DNA of 64,000 nt from Nitratireductor sp. B36 (GTDB taxonomy: Bacteria; Pseudomonadota; Alphaproteobacteria; Rhizobiales; Rhizobiaceae), in the NCBI RefSeq assembly GCF_020833685.1, contig NZ_JACKZY010000001.1, positions 570,578-634,577 on the forward strand, given 5' to 3'. The first letter of the stretch is position 1. Every line of letters begins with the position of its first letter. The notes beneath the pieces were generated by a model that saw only the letters and a program-made list of their open reading frames with translations, made no database searches and was not told the DNA's origin. The translations under genes and the position numbers were made by a program. Below, one piece after another: positions 34,286 to 44,172 of this stretch.

Positions 34286-34711
34286 ATGGCGCGCTTTTTG
34301 GCTCTCGCAGCCGGCCTCGCCGCTTCATTCCTTTCGATGCAGGCGATGGCAGCCGATCCGGTCGGCTCGTATGGCGCGGTCGACGATGTCTGCGCGGATG
34401 CGCGCGTTCATTCGACCATTCAGAAGCGGTTCCGCTATCAGGTTACCCATGTGCCGAACCTGCCCAACGTCGACATCGTCGATTTCTACGGATCCTACCA
34501 GACGCGCTACAGCCCGTCCTCCTATGACAGCCCGATCGAGCGGCGCTATTGCCGCGCCACGGCGCGCCTCTCCGATGGGCGCGATCGGACGATCTGGTAT
34601 CTGATCGAGTATGGCCAGGGCTTTGCCGGACTCGGCAACAATGTTGAATTCTGCGTTTCCGGCTTCGACCGCTGGAACGTCTATGACGGCCACTGCCGCG
34701 TGCTGCGATAG
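34286..34711 (+). CDS. Secreted protein of unknown function upstream of RNase T2
   Basis: 141 residues with a signal peptide (LALAAGLAASFLSMQAMA, cleavage near AMAA). Four cysteines could make two disulfides, suiting the periplasm. No family recognised. The ATG at 34286 is preceded by GGGAG. The gap to the RNase T2 gene is 23 bases, so the genes may be co-transcribed. Whether it modulates the nuclease is speculation. Confidence 0.7.
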   Translation: MARFLALAAGLAASFLSMQAMAADPVGSYGAVDDVCADARVHSTIQKRFRYQVTHVPNLPNVDIVDFYGSYQTRYSPSSYDSPIERRYCRATARLSDGRDRTIWYLIEYGQGFAGLGNNVEFCVSGFDRWNVYDGHCRVLR

Positions 34712-34734
34712 ACGACGCGATTGCGGGGCGGACC

Positions 34735-35403
34735 ATGCGTATCGCAAAGCGGCTTTCCGCCGCCCTTCTGGCATGTCTTGTAACATTCCCTGCCCCGGCG
34801 ATTGCCGGCGAGCGCGGCGCGCCGGCGGGTGAGTTCGATTTCTATGTGCTGTCTCTGAGCTGGTCGCCCAGCTACTGCGCCGCCGAAGGTGCGGAGGCCA
34901 ACCGGCAGCAATGCGGACGCGAGCGCCCCTATGCCTTCGTGGTCCACGGGCTCTGGCCGCAATATGAGAAAAGTTACCCGGAATATTGCCAGTCGAAGCG
35001 CCCGCAGCGTGTGCCCAATGCGCTGGTTGATCAGTATCGAGACATCATGCCATCAGCCGGCCTGATGGGCCATCAATGGCGCAAGCACGGCATGTGTACG
35101 GGGTTTGCGCAGGAGGACTATTTCGCCCTCTCCCGCAAGGCGCGGGAACGTGTTGAAACGGCTCCCGAGTTCCGCCAGCTTGCAAAGCCGGAGATGGTTT
35201 CGCCGAAACGGGTCGAAGAGGCCTTTCTTGCAGCCAATCCCGGCCTGAAGAAAGATGCCATCGCCGTCACATGCGATAATCGCTATCTGCGCGAAGTGCG
35301 CATTTGCATGACCAAAGATCTGGAGTTCCGGTCCTGCGAGGCCGTCGATCGAAAGGATTGCAGGCGCGAGCGGGTTCTGATGCCGCCGGCGCGGGGCGGA
35401 TAA
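34735..35403 (+). CDS. Secreted ribonuclease T2
   Basis: 222 residues with signal peptide (to about AIAG). FVVHGLWPQY (catalytic histidine, CAS I) and HQWRKHGMC (CAS II with His, Lys and His) match RNase T2. It cuts RNA endonucleolytically via 2',3'-cyclic phosphates; in bacteria these enzymes act in the periplasm, mostly for nutrient scavenging. Six or more cysteines fit the disulfide-rich family. A bidirectional hairpin follows. Confidence 0.93.
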   Translation: MRIAKRLSAALLACLVTFPAPAIAGERGAPAGEFDFYVLSLSWSPSYCAAEGAEANRQQCGRERPYAFVVHGLWPQYEKSYPEYCQSKRPQRVPNALVDQYRDIMPSAGLMGHQWRKHGMCTGFAQEDYFALSRKARERVETAPEFRQLAKPEMVSPKRVEEAFLAANPGLKKDAIAVTCDNRYLREVRICMTKDLEFRSCEAVDRKDCRRERVLMPPARGG

Positions 35404-35408
35404 AGAAA

Positions 35409-35431
35409 AAGCCGGGCACAGGGCCCGGCTT
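35409..35431. terminator. Bidirectional terminator between RNase T2 and OMP genes
   Basis: AAGCCGGGC and GCCCGGCTT, perfect 9-bp arms with loop ACAGG, between the convergent RNase T2 and outer-membrane protein genes. The A run (AAAGAAAAA) before the left arm becomes a U-rich tail for minus-strand transcripts. Confidence 0.75.
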
Positions 35432-35455
35432 CTCCATTTCAGTCTGTCGCTTCGA

Positions 35456-36127
35456 TCAGAACTGCATACCAAGGCCGAACATGACCTTGTTGGAGCTGTC
35501 GCTGACTTCCTGCGCACCGCTGCCGGTGTTGAAGGCTTCGTCACCGAACTTGGTGTAACGGTATTCGACGCGACCAAAGACCTTGTCGGTCAGCTTGGCA
35601 TCGACGCCGGCACCGGCAGTCCAGCCCAGCATGGTGTTGGTGTCGGAACCGGCCGCATCGGTGATCTTCAGACGCTGCGCAGCGCCACCGGCCGTGCCGT
35701 AGATCAGGATGTTGTCGGTCGCGGCGACACCGAGACGGGCGCGCAGCGTACCGTCGACGCCATGCTTGGACTCGACACCTGCATTGGTGCCCTTCATGCC
35801 GTTGTAGCCCACATCACCTTCGACACCGTAGACGAAGCTGCCGGACTGGAAGTTCCAACCGGCAAAGCCGCCGCCCACAAAGCCATCGGTATCAATGTCG
35901 TTGCCGGCAACCGGCTGGTTTGCAGAGGTCTCACCGGAGAAACCATAGCCAAGCGCGATACCGGCGTAGCCACCTTCCCAATCGTTGATCGGGGTGGAGA
36001 TCACCGGAGCGGCGGGTGGTGCAGGCGGCTGCTCCATGACTGCATCGGCAGCCTGTGCGGCACCGGCCGCTGCAACAAAACCAACGGCTGCGGCCGCGGA
36101 AAGAATAACGTTCTTATGGGCTTTCAT
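35456..36127 (-). CDS. Outer-membrane beta-barrel protein (Omp25/Omp31-like)
   Basis: 223 residues. Signal peptide to AAQA, then a proline-rich linker (PPAPPAAP), and an eight-stranded barrel (WEGGYAGIALGYGF, RVEYRYTKFGDE, terminal MFGLGMQF) of the alphaproteobacterial Omp25/31 family. The final aromatic Phe is the barrel-assembly signal. AGGAGT lies before the ATG. It is a structural surface protein and in relatives is abundant. Confidence 0.9.
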   Translation of the reverse strand: MKAHKNVILSAAAAVGFVAAAGAAQAADAVMEQPPAPPAAPVISTPINDWEGGYAGIALGYGFSGETSANQPVAGNDIDTDGFVGGGFAGWNFQSGSFVYGVEGDVGYNGMKGTNAGVESKHGVDGTLRARLGVAATDNILIYGTAGGAAQRLKITDAAGSDTNTMLGWTAGAGVDAKLTDKVFGRVEYRYTKFGDEAFNTGSGAQEVSDSSNKVMFGLGMQF

Positions 36128-36427
36128 GGTCCATACTCCTTAAGCCACTAGCATTTTCGTAGCTGTGGGCGCCCCTCTTGGCATCATGCCCTTCAAACGC
36201 TCCACGCTGGCGAAACCGGTCTCCTGGGAGGAAGCGGGCCGATCTCGCATGAGCCCTATCTGGGCGCGAAATGAGGCTGAACGTGCCCGAAAAATGGGTC
36301 TTTCAGCGGCACCAATGAGGCGGAAAATTGACGTTGCAAATAGGCAACATCCCTGTTCCGGCACCTTGGGGTCACGGGTGCGAGCTCCTATATTCCCACA
36401 GCTGTTCCGATTCTCACGAGGTTCTTC
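36128..36427. other. Divergent promoter region of OMP and antiporter genes
   Basis: Three hundred bases without a supported gene. A minus-strand open frame (36140-36364) has no ribosome site and reads like a shadow. It should contain the omp promoter and a long 5' leader on the minus strand, and the antiporter promoter on the plus strand; GAGG precedes the antiporter ATG. Confidence 0.4.
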
Positions 36428-37369
36428 ATGCTCTTCAGCCTGCTCATCCTTGCAGCCGGTGTCGCTCTTCTGATGCTGGCCGGCGACATATTCGTCAAAG
36501 GCGCTGTGGGACTGGCTGAGAACCTTGGCATCTCGCCCCTCATCATCGGTCTGACCGTGGTTGCCTTCGGCACGTCTGCACCAGAACTTTTTACCTCGAT
36601 ACAGGCAGCCCTTTCAGGCGCGCCCGGCCTGGCGGTGGGCAATGTGGTGGGTTCCAACATCGCCAACATCCTTCTGGTGCTTGGCCTTCCGGCGATCATT
36701 TATCCCATCGTGTCAGAGGGGAAAGGACTCAAACGCAATCTTGTGGCAATGCTGCTGACCACCGTCATCTTCATGTGGATGCTTACGGGCGGGGTGATCT
36801 CTCGCCTTGAAGGCGCACTGCTTTTCGCAGGCCTCTGCGCCTTCATCGCCTGGCAAGCGCGCGATGCTGTGAACGGCAAGGCAGCGGCAGAGCAAGACTT
36901 TCACGACGAGATCGGTGAAGCTCCGCATGATCGCAAACGGGTGACCGCCTATCTGATGGCCGGTGTAATCGGTCTGCCCATAGCGGCGCAGTTGACTGTA
37001 GCCGGCGCTGTGAGGATCGCGGAAAGTTTTGGTGTGAGTGACGCCGTGATCGGCCTCACCATCGTTGCCATCGGCACTTCGCTTCCAGAGCTAGCCACAA
37101 GCCTGGCGGCGGCACTGAAGCGTCATTCCACCGTTGCGCTCGGAAATATCGTGGGGTCGAACATCTTCAACATCGCCTGCATTATGGGCCTGACAGCGCT
37201 CATTACGCCGATCGCTGTAGATCCGCGCATTGTGTCGATCGATATGTGGGTAATGCTCGCCGCTGCCTGTGTGCTTGCGCTGCTTGGCTTTCTGCGCATC
37301 GCGTCTGGCAAACTCATGGGCAGCGCAATGCTCGCGGGGTTTGCCGGTTATATCGTCACGGTCTTTTGA
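36428..37369 (+). CDS. Calcium/sodium antiporter (CaCA family, YrbG-like)
   Basis: 313 residues, ten hydrophobic helices in two inverted halves. The CaCA alpha-repeats are clear: GTSAPELFTSI with GNVVGSNIANI in the first half and GTSLPELATSL with GNIVGSNIFNI in the second; the Glu of each PEL motif coordinates the ions. It is an inner-membrane exchanger. The ~40-residue central loop contains Glu and His residues. Confidence 0.93.
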   Translation: MLFSLLILAAGVALLMLAGDIFVKGAVGLAENLGISPLIIGLTVVAFGTSAPELFTSIQAALSGAPGLAVGNVVGSNIANILLVLGLPAIIYPIVSEGKGLKRNLVAMLLTTVIFMWMLTGGVISRLEGALLFAGLCAFIAWQARDAVNGKAAAEQDFHDEIGEAPHDRKRVTAYLMAGVIGLPIAAQLTVAGAVRIAESFGVSDAVIGLTIVAIGTSLPELATSLAAALKRHSTVALGNIVGSNIFNIACIMGLTALITPIAVDPRIVSIDMWVMLAAACVLALLGFLRIASGKLMGSAMLAGFAGYIVTVF

Positions 37370-37534
37370 TCCTGCGCGAAAAGCGTATGTCGGACACAAC
37401 GCGCAACTGTCAGCAGTGAAAGGTCATTCACTTTGCGGGCTTGGACGTGATCGGCATTGGGCTTAAACAACTTTGTTGAACGCTTTGACGCGGCCACCAG
37501 GTTTCGCAGTTGAGTTAAACCAAACGAGAAAGAT

Positions 37535-38299
37535 ATGGCTCAATCGAGGGCAACGGCACTGATTACTGGAGGTTCAAAGCGCATTGGCGCAGCCATTGCG
37601 CGCGACCTCGCGGGGCACGGCTTTGCCGTTGCCATTCACTGCGGTCGGTCCCGTGAAGCTGCTGAGAGCCTGGCAGATGAGATCGTCAGGGCGGGCGGTG
37701 AAGCCCATGTGGTGCAGGCTGATCTGCAGGATGGCGCGGCCACCCGCGACCTGATCGGCCAGACACGCCGAGTGCTTGGCGTACCATCCATTCTCGTCAA
37801 CAACGCCTCGGTGTTTGAAGATGACGGAATTACCGACTTTACAGATGAAAGCTGGGATGCGCACTTCGACCTGCATGTGAAAGCCCCGGCTCTGCTCGCG
37901 CAAGCCCTTGCAGGAGCACTCAAGGGCGATCAGGAAGCGTTGATCGTCAACATGATCGATCAACGGGTGTGGCGTCTCAATCCTCGCTTCTTCAGCTACA
38001 CCCTCTCGAAGTCAGCGCTCTGGACTGCCACACGAACCATGGCACAAGCGCTCGGTCCGAACATACGCGTCAACGCCATCGGGCCCGGCCCCACCCTGCC
38101 CAACCAGCGCCAGCAGCAGGCGGATTTCGACCGTCAGACGGATGCACTGATTCTCGAGCGCGGCCCAGATCTTGCAGATTTTGGACGCACCATCCGCTAT
38201 CTTTGGGAGACACGCTCCATAACCGGTCAGATGATCGCGCTTGACGGGGGGCAACATCTTGCGTGGGAGACGCCCGACATTGCGGGAGTTCCCGAGTGA
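37535..38299 (+). CDS. SDR oxidoreductase, pteridine-reductase-like (FolM/PTR1 type)
   Basis: 254 residues. The coenzyme motif TGGSKRIG fits TGx3RxG, the variant seen in pteridine reductases, instead of TGx3GxG; NNAS, an SY-x-LSK (YxxxK) catalytic pair and [10 protein letters not shown] are SDR features. In relatives the gene lies just before uvrC, as here, and overlaps its GTG start by three bases (GTGA). A role in folate or pterin reduction is suggested by motif and not shown. Confidence 0.85.
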   Translation: MAQSRATALITGGSKRIGAAIARDLAGHGFAVAIHCGRSREAAESLADEIVRAGGEAHVVQADLQDGAATRDLIGQTRRVLGVPSILVNNASVFEDDGITDFTDESWDAHFDLHVKAPALLAQALAGALKGDQEALIVNMIDQRVWRLNPRFFSYTLSKSALWTATRTMAQALGPNIRVNAIGPGPTLPNQRQQQADFDRQTDALILERGPDLADFGRTIRYLWETRSITGQMIALDGGQHLAWETPDIAGVPE

Positions 38300-40263
38300 G
38301 CACCATCGTCAAATTGAAGGAGCCAGCGAACCTGGCCCTCGAGTGGGACAGCGGCGAAACAACAGACGGTGTTGTCGGGATTGAAGTCATTCAGTCAGCC
38401 GTAAAACGGCTGCCCAACGCCCCGGGCGTCTACCGCATGATGAATGCTGCAGGCGACGTGCTTTATGTCGGCAAGGCGCGCAACCTCAAGAAGCGCGTCA
38501 CCAACTACGCGCAAGGCCGCGGCCACACGAACCGTATCGGGCGCATGGTTCGCGAGACCGCGTCCATGGAATTCGTGGTCACGCGGACAGAAACCGAAGC
38601 GCTGCTTCTGGAAGCCAATCTTATCAAGCGGTTGCGCCCCCGCTTCAATGTGCTTTTGCGCGATGACAAGTCGTTTCCCTATATTCTCCTGACCGGCGAC
38701 CACCCGGCCCCCGGGATTTTCAAGCATCGCGGGGCGCGATCAAAGAAGGGCGATTATTTCGGTCCGTTCGCCTCGGCGGGGGCCGTTGGCCGCACAATCA
38801 ACTCTCTGCAGCGCGCCTTCCTTTTGCGCACCTGCACCGATTCTGTCTTTGAGAGCCGTACCCGCCCCTGCCTGCTGTTTCAGATAAAACGCTGTTCTGG
38901 ACCTTGCACGGGCGAGATCAGCGAAGAGGGCTATGCAGAGCTCGTTTCAGAAGCAAAGGCCTTTCTGTCAGGCCGCTCCAGCAAGGTGAAAGCGGAAATC
39001 GCCCAATCGATGCAGGAGGCATCCGAGGCCCTCGATTTCGAACGCGCTGCGATCTACCGTGACCGGCTTTCCGCCCTCAGCCATGTGCAAAGCCATCAGG
39101 GCATCAATCCACAAGGCGTTGAGGAAGCCGATGTGTTCGCTATTCACCAGGAGGGCGGGCAAAACTGCATTCAGGTCTTCTTCTTCCGCACCGGCCAGAA
39201 CTGGGGTAACCGTGCCTATTTCCCGAAGGCCGACCCGAGCCTTGAGGCGGGAGAAGTGCTCGGCGCATTTCTCGCCCAGTTCTACGACGACAAGCCCTGC
39301 CCCCGCATGGTTCTCCTCTCGCACGAGATCGAGGAACAGGAGCTTCTGGCCGACGCGCTTTCGACACGTGCGGGCAGAAAGGTGCAGGTTTCCTGCCCGC
39401 AAAGGGGGGAAAAGAAAGATCTGACCGACCATGCGCTGCAGAACGCGCGGGAGGCATTGGGGCGGCGGCTGGCAGAGACATCTTCGCAGGCGAAGCTTAT
39501 GGAAGGCTTTGCAGAGACATTCGGCCTTGAAAGCGCTCCACGGCGCATCGAGGTGTATGACAATTCGCATATCATGGGCACGAACGCGGTGGGCGGGATG
39601 ATCGTTGCCGGCGCCGAAGGCTTTGCGAAGAACCAGTACCGGAAATTCAACATCCGTTCGACCGACATCACGCCGGGCGACGACTACGGCATGATGCGCG
39701 AAGTCATGCAGCGGCGGTTTTCTCGGCTGATAAAGGAGAATGGGCTGCCAGGATCGGCGGCGCCATCCGATGCAGAAATCGATCAGGAGGAGGCAGGCGA
39801 AATGCCCGCCTGGCCTGATGTTCTTCTCATTGACGGCGGCCAGGGCCAATTGGCGGCGGTCACGCAAGTGCTGGAAGAGCTCGGAATTGCGGGGCTCGTC
39901 ACCGCCATCGGCGTGGCCAAGGGCGTCGATCGCGATGCCGGGCGGGAGCGCTTCTTCATAGCGGGCAGAAATCCGTTCAGTCTGCCGGTTCGCGATCCGG
40001 TTCTGTACTTTATCCAGCGCCTGCGCGATGAAGCGCACCGGTTTGCAATCGGCTCACACCGCGCCCGGCGAAAGAAGGAAATGGTAAAAAATCCGCTGGA
40101 CGAGATCAGCGGCATCGGCCCTGGCCGCAAGCGCGCGCTCCTGCATCATTTTGGAACCGCGAAAGCCGTCAGCCGCGCCGCCGTTGAAGACCTCATGACA
40201 GTGGATGGCATTTCTGAGGCCATCGCCCGGCAGATTTACAATCATTTTCACGAAAACGGGTGA
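38296..40263 (+). CDS. uvrC: Excinuclease ABC subunit C
   Basis: 655 residues. N-terminal GIY-YIG nuclease domain ([20 protein letters not shown]), UvrB-interacting UVR region ([18 protein letters not shown]), RNase-H-like endonuclease domain ([19 protein letters not shown]) and two helix-hairpin-helix motifs at the C-terminus ([29 protein letters not shown]). It makes both cuts in nucleotide excision repair with UvrA/UvrB. The GTG at 38296 overlaps the SDR stop and has GGGAG eight bases upstream; this replaces the longer open frame from 38263. Confidence 0.96.
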   Translation: MSTIVKLKEPANLALEWDSGETTDGVVGIEVIQSAVKRLPNAPGVYRMMNAAGDVLYVGKARNLKKRVTNYAQGRGHTNRIGRMVRETASMEFVVTRTETEALLLEANLIKRLRPRFNVLLRDDKSFPYILLTGDHPAPGIFKHRGARSKKGDYFGPFASAGAVGRTINSLQRAFLLRTCTDSVFESRTRPCLLFQIKRCSGPCTGEISEEGYAELVSEAKAFLSGRSSKVKAEIAQSMQEASEALDFERAAIYRDRLSALSHVQSHQGINPQGVEEADVFAIHQEGGQNCIQVFFFRTGQNWGNRAYFPKADPSLEAGEVLGAFLAQFYDDKPCPRMVLLSHEIEEQELLADALSTRAGRKVQVSCPQRGEKKDLTDHALQNAREALGRRLAETSSQAKLMEGFAETFGLESAPRRIEVYDNSHIMGTNAVGGMIVAGAEGFAKNQYRKFNIRSTDITPGDDYGMMREVMQRRFSRLIKENGLPGSAAPSDAEIDQEEAGEMPAWPDVLLIDGGQGQLAAVTQVLEELGIAGLVTAIGVAKGVDRDAGRERFFIAGRNPFSLPVRDPVLYFIQRLRDEAHRFAIGSHRARRKKEMVKNPLDEISGIGPGRKRALLHHFGTAKAVSRAAVEDLMTVDGISEAIARQIYNHFHENG

Positions 40264-40428
40264 AGCGGCGTTGTTTCGTCGCGCCCCATCAGGTTGGCGC
40301 TTGCCGTATGCGCCTGGTTCTGATTTGACAGGAGATGATTGGCCCCTGCGCACGCAGACAGATGGGCCGGCTTCAACAGACTGGGGTGCCCAAAGCCCCC
40401 GCGGCAGACCGGAGCAGGATTGCGCTTC

Positions 40429-41028
40429 ATGGCCAGACGTAGCACACCGGCATTCAACATCCCGAACCTCCTGACCTACGGCAGAATTCTCGCGGTGCCA
40501 GCGATTGTCCTGTGCTTCTTCCTGGAAGGCAGGCTCCAGTCGAGCGATTTCGCCCGCTGGTCGGCCCTCGCGCTTTTCATTGCAGCAAGCATCACTGACT
40601 ACCTGGACGGCTATCTCGCTCGCATTTGGAAACAAACGTCCAACATCGGAAAAATGCTCGATCCCATCGCCGACAAATTGCTCGTTTCAACGTGCCTTCT
40701 GCTTCTTGCAGCCGACACGGACCGGACCATCGCCGGGTGGACCTTGTGGGCGGCGATTATCATCCTCTGCCGAGAAATTCTCGTTTCTGGCCTTCGGGAG
40801 TATCTGGCAGCTCTGAAAGTCAGCGTTCCTGTCACGCAACTGGCCAAATGGAAAACCACGATTCAGATGGTTGCCATCGGATTTTTGCTCGCCGGTCCCG
40901 CCGGTGACAAGGTCTTGCCCTATACCACACAGCTCGGCATCGCGCTCCTTTGGATTTCTGCCATCGTCACGCTTTATACGGGCTATGACTATTTCCGCGC
41001 CGGGCTGAAGCACATCGTGGAGGAATGA
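40429..41028 (+). CDS. pgsA: CDP-diacylglycerol-glycerol-3-phosphate 3-phosphatidyltransferase
   Basis: 199 residues. FNIPNLLTYGRILAVPAI at the N-terminus and DYLDGYLARIWKQTSNIGKMLDPIADK (DG-x2-AR-x8-G-x3-D-x3-D) make this the likely PgsA. It forms phosphatidylglycerophosphate for anionic phospholipids. The ATG at 40429 begins the conserved block. uvrC-pgsA-moaD-moaE order is common in Rhizobiales. Its TGA overlaps nothing, but an ATG two bases earlier begins the MoaD frame. Confidence 0.92.
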   Translation: MARRSTPAFNIPNLLTYGRILAVPAIVLCFFLEGRLQSSDFARWSALALFIAASITDYLDGYLARIWKQTSNIGKMLDPIADKLLVSTCLLLLAADTDRTIAGWTLWAAIIILCREILVSGLREYLAALKVSVPVTQLAKWKTTIQMVAIGFLLAGPAGDKVLPYTTQLGIALLWISAIVTLYTGYDYFRAGLKHIVEE

Positions 41029-41030
41029 CG

Positions 41031-41282
41031 ATGAAGCTGATTTATTTCGCATGGGTGCGCGAGCGCATCGGCCTGTCTGACGAGACTGTGGACCTGCCTG
41101 CTGAGGTGAAGACGGTGGCAGACCTGCTCAACTGGCTGAAAGGGCGGGGAGAAAACTACAGCGCCGCACTGGAAAGGCCTGATGTTATCCGTGTCGCCAT
41201 TAATCAGGAGCACGCGGACCATTCCACACGCCTGCCTGACCATGCCGAGATTGCTCTGTTCCCACCGATGACGGGAGGGTGA
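41031..41282 (+). CDS. moaD: Molybdopterin synthase sulfur carrier subunit
   Basis: 83 residues, ending in the di-glycine MTGG that carries the thiocarboxylate. MKLIYFAWVRERIGLSDE at the N-terminus and ALFPPMTGG at the C-terminus are MoaD motifs. GGAGG eight bases before 41031 supports the second ATG. It feeds sulfur to MoaE for molybdopterin synthesis, relevant for the molybdopterin oxidoreductase at 31171. Located two bases after pgsA. Confidence 0.93.
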   Translation: MKLIYFAWVRERIGLSDETVDLPAEVKTVADLLNWLKGRGENYSAALERPDVIRVAINQEHADHSTRLPDHAEIALFPPMTGG

Positions 41283-41284
41283 GA

Positions 41285-41755
41285 ATGTCGCCGACGTGCG
41301 ATCCCCTGGTACGCGTACAGGCGGATGATTTCGACCCCGCCACAGAAACCCGGCGGCTGACGGCTGGGAGACGCGACGTCGGCGCTGTGGTAAGCTTCAC
41401 AGGGCTTTGCAGGGACGAGAACGGCCGTCTTGAGGCACTTGAACTCGAACATTACCCTGGCATGGCAGAGGCGGAGATTGCCCGGATCGCCAATGAGGCA
41501 ACGGGACGCTGGCCGCTTACCGGGCTGACGGTTATCCACCGTTTCGGAAAGATTGCGCCGGGCGAGAACATCGTCCTCGTGGTGGCCGCTTCTTCCCACA
41601 GGCGTGCCGCGTTCGACGCCGCCGACTTCCTGATGGATTTTCTCAAGTCCCGCGCACCTTTCTGGAAAAAAGAGCATGTGGCGGGCTCAACCGAGGCAGG
41701 CTGGGTCGAAGCAAAAGATTCGGATCTCGAGGATCTAAAACGCTGGGAAGGCTGA
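41285..41755 (+). CDS. moaE: Molybdopterin synthase catalytic subunit
   Basis: 156 residues. VGAVVSFTGLCRDENGR, LEHYPGMAE, VIHRFGKIAPGE and FWKKEHV carry the catalytic Arg and Lys of MoaE. It inserts two sulfurs into precursor Z using thiocarboxylated MoaD. GGGAGGG precedes the ATG at 41285, two codons inside the longer frame. It is directly after moaD. Confidence 0.93.
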   Translation: MSPTCDPLVRVQADDFDPATETRRLTAGRRDVGAVVSFTGLCRDENGRLEALELEHYPGMAEAEIARIANEATGRWPLTGLTVIHRFGKIAPGENIVLVVAASSHRRAAFDAADFLMDFLKSRAPFWKKEHVAGSTEAGWVEAKDSDLEDLKRWEG

Positions 41756-41865
41756 ACCGGGAGCCTTTACGCCTCGCTAACGATAGCGTTGATTTCTCTC
41801 AAGACTAGACGTTTCGACAAACCATTCGGGGTTATAGCTTCCTTCAGGTAAAGCCGGGGAGCGCA

Positions 41866-44115
41866 ATGTCGGAATCCTTCCAGACGATGCTGGTTGCGGG
41901 AACGAATCCCGCCTGGTTGGTCGCAGCAGCAAGCCTTTTGGGATGCTTGGGGCTTGGATATCAACTGGCCCGTGTCAGCCGGCGTTATCGGGACGTGCGG
42001 GAGGAGCAGAAGAACCATCGGGAACTGATCGACAATCTTTCCGAGGGGATCTATCGCTCTTCACCCGACGGGCGGCAGCTCAGCGCCAATCCAGCTCTTG
42101 TGCGCCTTAACGGCTACGAGAGTGAGGCAGCGCTCCTTGCAGGGGTCAAGGATATTGCCAAGGAATGGTATGTTGACCCCACCCGACGCGACGCATTCCG
42201 GGCCGAGCTTGAGACCAATGGCAAGGTCGAAAATTTTATCTCCGAGGTCTATCGTCACAAGACGCGGGAGCGCATCTGGATCAGCGAATCGGCGCGCCTG
42301 GTGCGTGATCGCCGCACCGGCAAGCCTGTCTATTATGAAGGCTCCGTGCGCGAAATCACCGAAACGATGAAGCGCCTGAAACTTCAGGACATGTTCGAGA
42401 AGCTCACCTCCCAACTGCCTGGGGGACTCTTCCAATTGCTGCGACACGACAATGGCGCGTTTTCCGTTCTGTATGTGTCCAAGGGTTTACGGGAATTGCT
42501 CGGCTATGACGATCGCACAGTGCCGGACAATCCGAATACCGTTCTCCACATGGTGCATAATGATGACCGCGCACACTATCTGGAAACATTGAAGGATTCG
42601 GGACTCAAGCTTCAGCCCTGGGAATGTGAGTTTCGCATTCATGCGGTGGACGGGGTGGAAAAATGGCTGCGGGTCGCTGCCATGCCTGAAACGACGAAAG
42701 AGGGCATTGTCTGGCACGGATATCTCTCGGACATCTCCCTGCGCAAGAAGACTGAAATGGAGATCGAACGCCTGGCGTTCTACGACCCGTTGACCCGGCT
42801 TCCCAACCGGCGGCGGCTCTTCGATCAGGTCGGGCGGCAGATGGCGTTATGCAAGAAGAGCGGACATCGCGGCGCAATCCTCTTCATCGATCTCGACAAT
42901 TTCAAGACCCTGAATGACACGATGGGCCACGATGTCGGGGATGTCTTTCTCAAGCAAGTCGCCGATCGCCTGCAGGCTGCCGTCGGCCCCCAGGACTCGG
43001 TGGGCAGGATCGGCGGCGACGAGTTCGTTATCGTCCTGTCCCTGAATGACACCGCGGCTGCGACGGCGACACGCAACGCCATCGTGGCAGCCAACAGGGT
43101 TCTTGCTGCTCTGCGTCAGGAATTCGTCCTGGGGCATATGATCCATCACACTTCGGCGAGCGTTGGCGTGCTCGTGTTCGACGGCAGCGAGAAGGGCCCC
43201 GAAGTGCTGATGAAGAATGCCGACATGGCGATGTATCAGGCGAAGAGTCTGGGACGAAACAATGTCGCGCTATTCGATCCGAAAGTGTTGCGGAAGGAGC
43301 GTAAGCGTTTTCGTCTGCTCAACGATATGCGCAGTGCGCTGGTGGACAACAATCTCGAGCTGCACTACCAGCCCCAGGTGAATGCTGCCGGCCATGTGGT
43401 GGGGGCAGAGGCGCTGCTGCGCTGGAACCATGCGGAGCACGGCGCGCTTTCGCCAAGCGATTTCGTGGGGCTCGCCGAACAGCACGGGCTTGCGGAACTC
43501 CTGGGACGCGGTGTGATCGACACCAGCGTGCGAACCCTTGCCCAATGGAAAGACAATCCACGGCTTGCAGGGCTGAGGATGGCCGTGAACATCAGCCTCA
43601 AGTCGCTGCGCGATCCGGATTTTCTCGATTTCCTGCATGACCGGCTCATTGCGCATGGCCTCGATCCGCAGCGGCTTACCCTGGAAATGACGGAGCGTGT
43701 CCTGACCAGCGATCAGATGCAGATTACCCGGCGCATGCATGAGCTGAAGGCACTTGGAGTGCGGCTTTCGCTCGACGATTTCGGAACGGGATACTCCTCC
43801 ATCGCCTATCTGAAGAAATTGCCCTTTGACGAATTGAAGATCGATGGGAGCTTCATCGCAGATATTGAAAGCAGCGAAAGCAACCGGGCACTTGTTCAAA
43901 CCATGCTCGACATGGCGTCCACGCTCGGTCTATCGGCTGTGGCGGAACATGTGCAGACCCAGCAGCAAGAACTGCTCCTGAAATCTTCAGGCTGCGCATA
44001 TTTTCAGGGCTGGCTCTATGGTCGCGCCATGACGGTGACCGATTTTGCCAGTTACGTGCTGGACCGCAATCCCGCTTCCGTCCTCAAATTCCCAAACTCG
44101 CGCCAAGGCGCATGA
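41866..44115 (+). CDS. Membrane PAS-GGDEF-EAL cyclic-di-GMP signalling protein
   Basis: 749 residues. A short N-terminal hydrophobic segment (~10-30), two PAS domains (about 45-165 and 175-305), a GGDEF domain (GRIGGDEF intact, so likely active) and an EAL domain (VGAEALLRW, LEMTERVL, DDFGTGYSS, ELKIDGSFI) with all expected metal residues. The inhibitory I-site RxxD before GGDEF is not present (GPQD). Both synthase and phosphodiesterase activities are thus possible. The ribosome site is weak. A bidirectional terminator follows. Confidence 0.93.
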   Translation: MSESFQTMLVAGTNPAWLVAAASLLGCLGLGYQLARVSRRYRDVREEQKNHRELIDNLSEGIYRSSPDGRQLSANPALVRLNGYESEAALLAGVKDIAKEWYVDPTRRDAFRAELETNGKVENFISEVYRHKTRERIWISESARLVRDRRTGKPVYYEGSVREITETMKRLKLQDMFEKLTSQLPGGLFQLLRHDNGAFSVLYVSKGLRELLGYDDRTVPDNPNTVLHMVHNDDRAHYLETLKDSGLKLQPWECEFRIHAVDGVEKWLRVAAMPETTKEGIVWHGYLSDISLRKKTEMEIERLAFYDPLTRLPNRRRLFDQVGRQMALCKKSGHRGAILFIDLDNFKTLNDTMGHDVGDVFLKQVADRLQAAVGPQDSVGRIGGDEFVIVLSLNDTAAATATRNAIVAANRVLAALRQEFVLGHMIHHTSASVGVLVFDGSEKGPEVLMKNADMAMYQAKSLGRNNVALFDPKVLRKERKRFRLLNDMRSALVDNNLELHYQPQVNAAGHVVGAEALLRWNHAEHGALSPSDFVGLAEQHGLAELLGRGVIDTSVRTLAQWKDNPRLAGLRMAVNISLKSLRDPDFLDFLHDRLIAHGLDPQRLTLEMTERVLTSDQMQITRRMHELKALGVRLSLDDFGTGYSSIAYLKKLPFDELKIDGSFIADIESSESNRALVQTMLDMASTLGLSAVAEHVQTQQQELLLKSSGCAYFQGWLYGRAMTVTDFASYVLDRNPASVLKFPNSRQGA

Positions 44116-44117
44116 AA

Positions 44118-44141
44118 AAACCGGGGCCAGGGCCCCGGTTT
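44118..44141. terminator. Strong bidirectional hairpin between GGDEF-EAL and ndk genes
   Basis: AAACCGGGGCC and GGCCCCGGTTT, an 11-bp perfect stem with a 2-base loop, preceded by A6 and followed by TTTC. It serves both convergent genes. Confidence 0.8.
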
Positions 44142-44172
44142 CAAACAATAACGGTCCTTGAAGGAGCGTTGA

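Noticed and set aside
36140-36364. 74-codon ORF upstream of the outer-membrane protein
   Set aside because: No ribosome site and no plausible protein features; the region is more likely the promoter and 5' leader.
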